Of a stretch of 45,817 bases of DNA, positions 40,638 through 45,817 are shown piece by piece. A program made the position numbers and the translations under genes. The DNA is from Candidatus Rokuibacteriota bacterium (GTDB lineage: Bacteria > Methylomirabilota > Methylomirabilia > Rokubacteriales > CSP1-6), in assembly GCA_003220495.1 (NCBI GenBank), contig QHSP01000061.1, positions 1 through 45,817 on the forward strand. The letters are read 5' to 3'. The notes below the pieces were generated by a model. That model searched no databases. It worked only from the letters and a program-made list of their open reading frames with translations, and was not told the origin of the DNA. Position 1 is the first letter of the stretch. Every line of letters starts with the position of its first letter.

Positions 40638-41987
40638 GTGGAAAAGCCAGTCCGCGTGGTGCACTACCTGAACCAGTTCTTCGGCGGCATCGGCGGCGAG
40701 GAGCGGGCTCAGACACCGCTCGAGGTGCGCGAGGGACCTGTGGGCCCGGGACGCGCGCTCCAGCAGGCGCTGGGGACCAAGGGCACGGTGGTGGCCACGC
40801 TCATCTGCGGCGACGACTACGTCGCGGAGCGCGAAGAAGTGGCCGGCCCGAGCATGCGGGATGCGCTGCAGCGCTACCGGCCCGATCTCGTGATCGCCGG
40901 CCCCGCTTTCGACTCGGGCCGCTACGGTCTGGGCTGCGCGCTGGCATGCCGTGTGGCCCGATCGCTCGGCATTCCCGCGGTGACAGGCATGTATCCGGAG
41001 AACGCGGCCGTCATCACTCATCGCCGCGAGCTCCTCGCGGTGCCCACCGGGCTCAACACGACCGACATGCGCAGCATCGTCGAGCGCATGACCGTCCTTG
41101 GGCTCAAGGTGGTCCGCGGCGAGCCTCTCGGACCCGCGCTCGAGGAAGGCTACATTCCCCACGGCGTCCGGAAGCTGGTGACGAAGGATCGGGTCGGGTA
41201 CGAGCGGGCGGTCGAGATGCTCCTGGCGCGGGTCGCGGGCCGGCCGTTCGTCTCCGAGATCCTGGTCCAGCAGTACGAGCGCGTCACGCCGGCGCCGCCG
41301 GTGGCCGACCTCTCGCGCGCGACGATCGGAATCGTCGTCAGCACGGGCATCGTTCCGCGAGGTAATCCCGATCATCTGCCCGGGGCCAGGGCTCTCACCG
41401 CGGGCCGCTATTCGATCGACCGGCTGCCGCGCCTCGACGTGGGTGACTGGGAGTCGGCCCACGGCGGGTTCAACACGAAGGTGCTGAATACCGAGAACCC
41501 CGACTACGCGCTGCCGCTCGCCACCTTGCGCGCGCTCGAGGCCGAGGGGGCGATCGGCGGCATCTATCCCTGGATCTACAGCACCGTCGGCAATCAGACC
41601 GCGGTCGGGCCGGCGCGCAAGATCGGGCAGCTCGCCGCGGCCGAGTTCCGGGACGCCGGAGTCGCCGTCGCGCTCCAGGTGTCCGGGTGAGGGAGCTGCC
41701 ATCGTTGCGGCGCAACGATCACGAAAGAGCTGGAGCGAGTCGGCATTCCCACAGCGCTGATCGGCGCGCTGCCGGCGATCGCCATTGCCGCCAACGCCAA
41801 CCGCGTTGTTCGCGGTGTGCAGGTCCAGCATCCCTGCGGTGACCCGAAGCTGCCCGCGGAGGCCGACCGGGACCTGAGCCTCCGGATCGTCCGGACGGCG
41901 CTGCTGGCGCTGCAGACGGCGGTCACCGGCCCGACGCTCTTCGAGCCTCCCTCCACGACCGCCGCCGAGCGCGTCCATGCGTCTTGA
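40638..41987 (+). CDS. GrdB-like selenoprotein (glycine/betaine/sarcosine/proline reductase component B, gamma), Sec351
   Basis: One 449-residue gene, read through an in-frame UGA at 41688-41690. Start GTG 40638 follows GGACGGAGG. The N-terminus matches component B of glycine/sarcosine/betaine reductases: VVHYLNQFFGGIGGEE, EGPVGPGRALQQALG, TLICGDDY and AGPAFDSGRYGLGCALAC. At residues 351-357 the sequence reads U-G-S-C-H-R-C, followed by GATITKELERVGIPTALI, the conserved GrdB redox motif. The frame ends at TGA 41985-41987, overlapping the next start by 11 bp. GrdB forms a selenoether with substrate during reductive C-N cleavage. Substrate here is unknown and GrdA, GrdC and GrdD are absent nearby. 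Ordinary calling would end it at 350 residues. Confidence 0.93.
41688..41690 (+). other. In-frame UGA, predicted selenocysteine codon 351
   Basis: The TGA falls exactly where GrdB has its selenocysteine. The downstream 98 codons are open and encode the expected C-terminal continuation, with UxxC and CxxC spacing. Confidence 0.92.
41701..41719 (+). promoter_or_regulatory. Candidate bacterial SECIS hairpin
   Basis: ATCGTTGC (41701-41708) and GCAACGAT (41712-41719) form a perfect 8-bp stem with loop GGC (41709-41711). The loop starts 19 nt after the UGA. Distance and a G-first apical loop fit the SelB-binding hairpin rule for bacteria. Confidence 0.8.
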
Positions 41988-43278
41988 GCTGGCCGCCTTT
42001 CCGGTGCGCGACGTCCGCTTCGGCGCGACGACGCGATGGCGCGACGGCGTTCTCGAAATCGATCCCGACGAAGTCCTGGAGCCGGTTCGCCGCGACCCGC
42101 TGGTCGAGCGAGCCGAGCTCGCGGTGGCGCGGCCAGGCGAGTCGATCCGCATCGTCACGATTCAGGACATCATCGAGCCGCGCGTGAAAGCGACGGGGCG
42201 GGGCGCCACATATCCCGGCATCGTGGGGCGTCCGGTGGAGACCGTTGGCGAGGGTCGAACGAACCGGCTCTCCGGCTTCACCCTGATGACGTGCACGCCG
42301 CCCCAGGACGTCAAGCGTTACGGCCTGCTCTCCTCGTTCCGGCCCGGCACCGCGTACGGCGACTTCCTGGACATGTCGGGTCCCGGCGCGATCAGCCCCT
42401 GGGCGAGCACCGTCAACCTCTGCCTGCTCGTCGAGCCGGTGCGCCATCTCGATCCTGACCCGGCCAACCGGGTCGTGCAGCAAGCGACCTTGGCCGTGCA
42501 AGACCAGCTTGCGCGCGCCACTCTCGCAGAGACGCCCGCCGAGGTCGAGGTGCTCGACCTGACGCCGCGGCCCGGCCTGCCCGGCTTCGTCTACATCCAC
42601 AGCATCGTGTCGCCCGAGCCCATCTATCTGAATCCGGACTCGACGCTCTCCACCGCGGTCTACGGCATCACGCGACTCACCCAGCCGTGGCTCTTGCACC
42701 CGACCGAGGTTCTCGACGGCGCCGTCTGCGGAAGCTTCTTCAGCGGCGACTTCTACCGGTGGTTCACCTGGCCGCTGACGAACAGCATCGTCCTTCACAT
42801 GTGCCGCCGTCACGGGATCGACTTCAATTTTCTGGGCTGCATCATGGTGCGCACGATGTGGGAGGAGCAGCGACAGAAGGAGCTCATGGCCAACCGCGCG
42901 GCGCTCATGGCCACGACGCTCGGCGCGGCCGGCGCCATCGTCACGCCGACGCTCCGCGGCCAGCGGATGCTGGACACGATGGCCGTGGTCCGGGCGTGCG
43001 AGGAAGCCGGCGTCAAGACCGTGCTCATCACCGAGGAAGAGGACGACGAGGACGGCTCGGCGCCGCCGCTGCTGGTGACGGCACCCGACGGCGTCGGGCT
43101 CGTCTCGACGGGCGACGGCAGCGCGCCCGGGCCCTTTCCACCTGTGCAGCGCGTGATCGGCGCCGGCCCGATCGGCGACCACTGGCATGCCGAGCAGCCG
43201 GCCCCTCACGGCCGGTACGGGACGAGCCACCTCAACGACGTCTGGGGATTCTCCCGCCTGTCCTGTGTGGACTACTAG
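41977..43278 (+). CDS. GrdE-like (glycine/betaine/sarcosine reductase component B alpha/beta proprotein)
   Basis: A 433-residue protein matching the pyruvoyl-type proprotein of component B. Start ATG 41977 lies inside the end of the GrdB-like gene. Family blocks include LAAFPVRDVRFG, TIQDIIEPRVKATGRGATYP, HIHSIVSPEPIYLNP-like YIHSIVSPEPIY, and LLHPTEVLDGAVCGSFFSGD. The Cys251 in GAVCGS lies at about the position where GrdE is cleaved to generate the pyruvoyl group that binds the substrate amine, so self-processing into about 250- and 180-residue chains is expected by analogy. The C-terminal part keeps GAAGAIVTPTLRGQ and KTVLITEEEDDED. With the GrdB-like partner it would form a substrate-specific component B. 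Confidence 0.9.
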   Translation: MRLELAAFPVRDVRFGATTRWRDGVLEIDPDEVLEPVRRDPLVERAELAVARPGESIRIVTIQDIIEPRVKATGRGATYPGIVGRPVETVGEGRTNRLSGFTLMTCTPPQDVKRYGLLSSFRPGTAYGDFLDMSGPGAISPWASTVNLCLLVEPVRHLDPDPANRVVQQATLAVQDQLARATLAETPAEVEVLDLTPRPGLPGFVYIHSIVSPEPIYLNPDSTLSTAVYGITRLTQPWLLHPTEVLDGAVCGSFFSGDFYRWFTWPLTNSIVLHMCRRHGIDFNFLGCIMVRTMWEEQRQKELMANRAALMATTLGAAGAIVTPTLRGQRMLDTMAVVRACEEAGVKTVLITEEEDDEDGSAPPLLVTAPDGVGLVSTGDGSAPGPFPPVQRVIGAGPIGDHWHAEQPAPHGRYGTSHLNDVWGFSRLSCVDY

Positions 43279-43312
43279 CCTGGCCCCGCCTTGCCCAAGG
43301 GTGTCCCGAGCT

Positions 43313-43340
43313 TTGACAGGTGTTCATCGGGGCTGATAGC
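43313..43340 (+). promoter_or_regulatory. Candidate sigma70-type promoter
   Basis: A consensus TTGACA (43313-43318) is followed after 16 bp by GATAGC (43335-43340), 43 bp upstream of the binding-protein start codon at 43384. It would allow the ABC importer genes to be transcribed separately from the GrdB/GrdE-like pair. Confidence 0.5.
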
Positions 43341-43383
43341 CTGCTGGCCATTCGCGAGCCTTCCAACGTGCAGGAGGACCCCC

Positions 43384-44460
43384 ATGCGTGAGGACATCTC
43401 TCGTCGAGACGTGCTGCAGGCCATGGGGCTGGGCGCGGTCGCGATCGCGCTCGCCGAGCTTGGCGAGGCGCGGCCAGCCTGGGCCGAGGACGCGTTCACC
43501 ATCGCCTCGACGGGAGGGTCCTGGGGCGACGGCTTGAAGCAGGCCTACGTGGTGAACGCCGGCTTCGAGAAGCGCTTCAACGCCCAGGTCAGCTACGCGC
43601 ACATGATCGACTCGGTGATCGCGACCAAGGCGATCGCGCAGTGCGGGAATCCGCCGTTCACGGTCCCGGCGCTCCTGAACGCCGAGGCGGTGATGCTGGC
43701 GGAGGGCGGCTGTCTTCAAGATTACGATCTCGGCGTCGTCACCAACTACAAGGACCTGCTGCCCGGCACCTTCGAGGCCCCTCGGGCGGGCCTCAAGTCC
43801 TACTGGGCAGCGCACACCCAGATCATCATGGGCCTCGTCTACAACACCAAGCGGGTGGCGGCGAAGCCGACCTCGTTCATGGACCTGGGGAGCGCGAAGT
43901 ACAAGGGCAAGATCGCCATCCCGGCCTATGGCTGGGTCGGCATCCAGTGGCTGCACGCGCTGAACCAGTCCCTGGGCGGCTCCCCCGACCAGATCGACCC
44001 GGGCATGAAGGCGATCGCGGAGCTCGTCAAGAAGAACGACGCGATCGTCATGGAGAACACGGATGTGACGCTCAAGGCCTTCACGCGCGAGGAGATCTGG
44101 ATGATGCCGTTCTGGAACGGACGGTGCTTCTCGCTGCAGGCCGAGGGGGTACCGGTGGACATCGTCTACCCCAGAGGCAGCTTCCAGGTAGGCAACGGCT
44201 TCCCGATCCTCAAGGGCACGAAGTTCGAGCGCCCGGCGCAGCACTTCGTCAACATCACCCTGGATGCGGACTACCAGCTCGAGATGACGCGGCGGTTCCG
44301 ATATCCCCCGTCCAACAAGAAGGCGAAGCTCCCGCCGGAGATCGCACACTATGCCCTGAAGGACGCCGACCTCAAGGCCATGATGCCGCTCGATTTCCAG
44401 AAGATGAACCAGCACCGCGCCGCCTATCTCGCCCGCTGGAACAAAGAGGTCCTGGGCTAA
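43384..44460 (+). CDS. ABC transporter substrate-binding protein (PotD-like), Tat signal
   Basis: A 358-residue periplasmic binding protein. Start ATG 43384 follows AGGAGG; the upstream ATG 43291 gives no signal peptide. Residues 1-35 form a Tat-type signal with twin arginines (SRRDVLQAMGLGAVAIALAE), cleaved before EDAFTIAST. The mature protein has the spermidine/putrescine or iron-binding family fold: TIASTGGSWGDGLKQAYVVN, PTSFMDLGSAKYKGKIAIP and FWNGRCFSLQAEGVPVDIVY. The ligand may be a polyamine, an amine or a related cation. Adjacent GrdB/GrdE-like genes make an amine compound attractive, by inference. Confidence 0.92.
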   Translation: MREDISRRDVLQAMGLGAVAIALAELGEARPAWAEDAFTIASTGGSWGDGLKQAYVVNAGFEKRFNAQVSYAHMIDSVIATKAIAQCGNPPFTVPALLNAEAVMLAEGGCLQDYDLGVVTNYKDLLPGTFEAPRAGLKSYWAAHTQIIMGLVYNTKRVAAKPTSFMDLGSAKYKGKIAIPAYGWVGIQWLHALNQSLGGSPDQIDPGMKAIAELVKKNDAIVMENTDVTLKAFTREEIWMMPFWNGRCFSLQAEGVPVDIVYPRGSFQVGNGFPILKGTKFERPAQHFVNITLDADYQLEMTRRFRYPPSNKKAKLPPEIAHYALKDADLKAMMPLDFQKMNQHRAAYLARWNKEVLG

Positions 44461-44465
44461 GGGTC

Positions 44466-45548
44466 GTGCGCGGCCAGCTCGAGGTGAGGGGGCTGACCAA
44501 GCGGTTTTCGCCTCAGGTCACGGTCGGTCCCCTGTCGTTCGAGGTGATGGAGGGCGAGTTCTTCTCGCTGCTCGGCCCCAGCGGCTGCGGCAAGACGACG
44601 ACGCTGCGCTGCATCGCCGGGTTCGAGGAGCCGTCCGAGGGTTCGGTGCTCCTGGGCGGCCACAGGCTTGACGGTCGGCCTCCGCACCGCCGTGACGTCG
44701 GACTCGTGTTCCAGACCTACGCCCTGTTCCCGCACCTGACGGTCTTCGACAACATCGCGTTCGGCCTGCGGCTACGAAAGGCCGGCAAGCCGGAGATCGC
44801 GCGCCGGGTGGGGCAGATGCTGGAGCTCGTGGACCTGCCGAACCTGGCCGAGCGCTACCCGTCCCAGCTGTCGGGTGGCCAGCAGCAACGCGTCGCCATC
44901 GCCCGCTCGCTGGTGCTGGAGCCGAGCCTGCTCCTCTTCGACGAGCCCCTGTCCAACCTCGACCTCAAGCTACGCATTCAGATGCGCTACGAGCTACGCG
45001 ATCTGCAACGGCGGCTCGGCAAGACCGCGGTCTACGTCACCCACGACCAGACCGAGGCGCTCGCCCTGTCCGACCGTATCGCCGTCCTGTCGCAGGGCCG
45101 GATCGAGCAGATCGGCACGCCGAACGAGATCTACGAGTCCCCGGCGAGCGCCTTCGTCGCGGATTTCATCGGCAGCTCCAATCTCCTCACGGCCTGGGTC
45201 CGCGGCCAGAACGGCGGCGATACCACCCTGGAGACCGAGCACGGCCTCGTCCTCACCCTCCCCCGCGTTGCCGACGTGTCGGGCGCGACGGTGACCCTGC
45301 TGCTGCGCCCCGAGCGGTTCCAGGTCGCCGCCATCGGCGAGTCCGACCAGATCGTCGCCAATCGCTTCCGGGCGCGCGTGCGGGACGTCACCTACATGGG
45401 AGAGGACCTCCACCTGCGCGTCCTCGCGCTCGAGAAGCAGCCCTTGCTCGTGTCCATCAAGAACAGCAAAGGGACGCGCGCCATCGTCCCGGGCGTCGCC
45501 ATCGAGCTGGCGATCGATCCCGAGGACATCCACATCCTGCGACGCTAG
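44466..45548 (+). CDS. ABC transporter ATP-binding protein (PotA-like)
   Basis: A 360-residue ATPase of the spermidine/putrescine and iron group. The start is GTG 44466, five bases after the binding-protein stop. Walker [10 protein letters not shown] lies at 37-45, the Q-loop in [19 protein letters not shown] at 135-139, Walker [13 protein letters not shown] and the H-loop in [13 protein letters not shown]-terminal TOBE-type beta domain follows from about 240. It energises the importer made with the upstream binding protein and the downstream permease. Confidence 0.95.
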   Translation: MRGQLEVRGLTKRFSPQVTVGPLSFEVMEGEFFSLLGPSGCGKTTTLRCIAGFEEPSEGSVLLGGHRLDGRPPHRRDVGLVFQTYALFPHLTVFDNIAFGLRLRKAGKPEIARRVGQMLELVDLPNLAERYPSQLSGGQQQRVAIARSLVLEPSLLLFDEPLSNLDLKLRIQMRYELRDLQRRLGKTAVYVTHDQTEALALSDRIAVLSQGRIEQIGTPNEIYESPASAFVADFIGSSNLLTAWVRGQNGGDTTLETEHGLVLTLPRVADVSGATVTLLLRPERFQVAAIGESDQIVANRFRARVRDVTYMGEDLHLRVLALEKQPLLVSIKNSKGTRAIVPGVAIELAIDPEDIHILRR

Positions 45549-45556
45549 GGCGCGCG

Positions 45557-45817
45557 ATGGAGGGAGGACGGCCCTCGCCATACTGGGCGCTGTTCGTCGG
45601 CCCCTACGGCGCCTACCTGCTGCTGTTCCTCGTCCTGCCCTTCGTCAACGTGGCGCTCCTCAGCGTGTACCTCCACTCGCCGACCAAGATCGCGGTGGCC
45701 GAGTTCACCGGCACGAACTACGCCAAGCTCTGGGAGGTGTACTACGCCACCCTGTTCCTGCGCACGCTCCGGCTCTCGCTCCTCGTCACGATCGGCTGCG
45801 CGGTGCTCGGCTACCCG
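45557..45817 (+). CDS. ABC transporter permease (PotB-like), 5' part only
   Basis: Starts at ATG 45557, 8 bp after the ATPase stop, and runs off the window after 87 codons. It begins MEGGRPSPYWALFVGPYGAY, with a first membrane segment LLLFLVLPFVNVALLSVYL, an external loop (EFTGTNYAKLWEVYYATLFL) and the start of a second segment (LSLLVTIGCAVLGYP). The pattern matches the first permease of spermidine/putrescine-type importers. The rest, including a probable second permease, lies outside. Confidence 0.9.
   Translation, partial: MEGGRPSPYWALFVGPYGAYLLLFLVLPFVNVALLSVYLHSPTKIAVAEFTGTNYAKLWEVYYATLFLRTLRLSLLVTIGCAVLGYP

Noticed and set aside
41688-41690. UGA as true end of the GrdB-like gene
   Set aside because: The following 98 codons encode the known GrdB C-terminal motif and overlap the next gene start, so termination here would leave an unexplained conserved segment.

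Overview
The window is GC-rich bacterial chromosome (about two thirds G+C by eye) with densely packed genes, many antisense shadow frames, frequent GTG starts and GGAGG-type ribosome sites. An outer-membrane beta-barrel protein and a Tat-type binding protein point to a diderm bacterium. The gene set (LLM-type flavin oxidoreductases, family III CoA-transferase, SDRs, metallo-beta-lactamase folds, tungsten-type aldehyde oxidoreductase, molybdenum hydroxylase, polyamine-type ABC importer) resembles metabolically versatile soil or sediment lineages such as Candidatus Rokubacteria/Methylomirabilota. That placement is inference. No rRNA, tRNA, CRISPR array, IS element or phage gene was recognised.

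Layout. 1-5.9 kb: end of an LVIVD-repeat gene, proS, a minus-strand VOC/metallohydrolase/EamA cluster, an SDR, and a truncated ChrR-like anti-sigma/cupin gene. 6.1-10.3 kb: a minus-strand catabolic operon (LLM, zinc alcohol dehydrogenase, CoA-transferase, SDR). 10.4-13.9 kb: a carboxymuconolactone-decarboxylase-like gene, an SDR remnant, then a selenoprotein gene interrupted by an in-frame UGA. 13.9-22.6 kb: amidohydrolase, Gfo/Idh oxidoreductase, monothiol thioredoxin-like protein, a Lys-Pro-rich membrane protein, an outer-membrane barrel protein, MFS transporter and metallohydrolase. 22.6-31.8 kb: GNAT, aldehyde:ferredoxin oxidoreductase with a MoaD-like partner, and mixed enzymes for organic acids. 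31.8-36.7 kb: molybdenum hydroxylase large subunit, amidohydrolase, LysR regulator. 37-45.8 kb: a fused double ABC exporter, a second selenoprotein (GrdB-like) overlapping its GrdE-like partner, then a PotD/PotA/PotB-like ABC importer that runs off the end.

The most striking content is two independent selenoprotein genes that ordinary gene calling splits at UGA. The first (11318-12967) carries U-S-T-C at codons 100-103. The second (40638-41987) carries U-G-S-C-H-R-C at codons 351-357. In each, a hairpin with a G-first apical loop lies 18-19 nt after the UGA, the geometry of a bacterial SECIS. The GrdB/GrdE-like pair lacks the other glycine-reductase components (GrdA, GrdC, GrdD) locally. It sits beside an ABC importer of the polyamine/amine type, suggesting an orphan selenium-dependent reductase module for an imported nitrogen compound. 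That function is inference.
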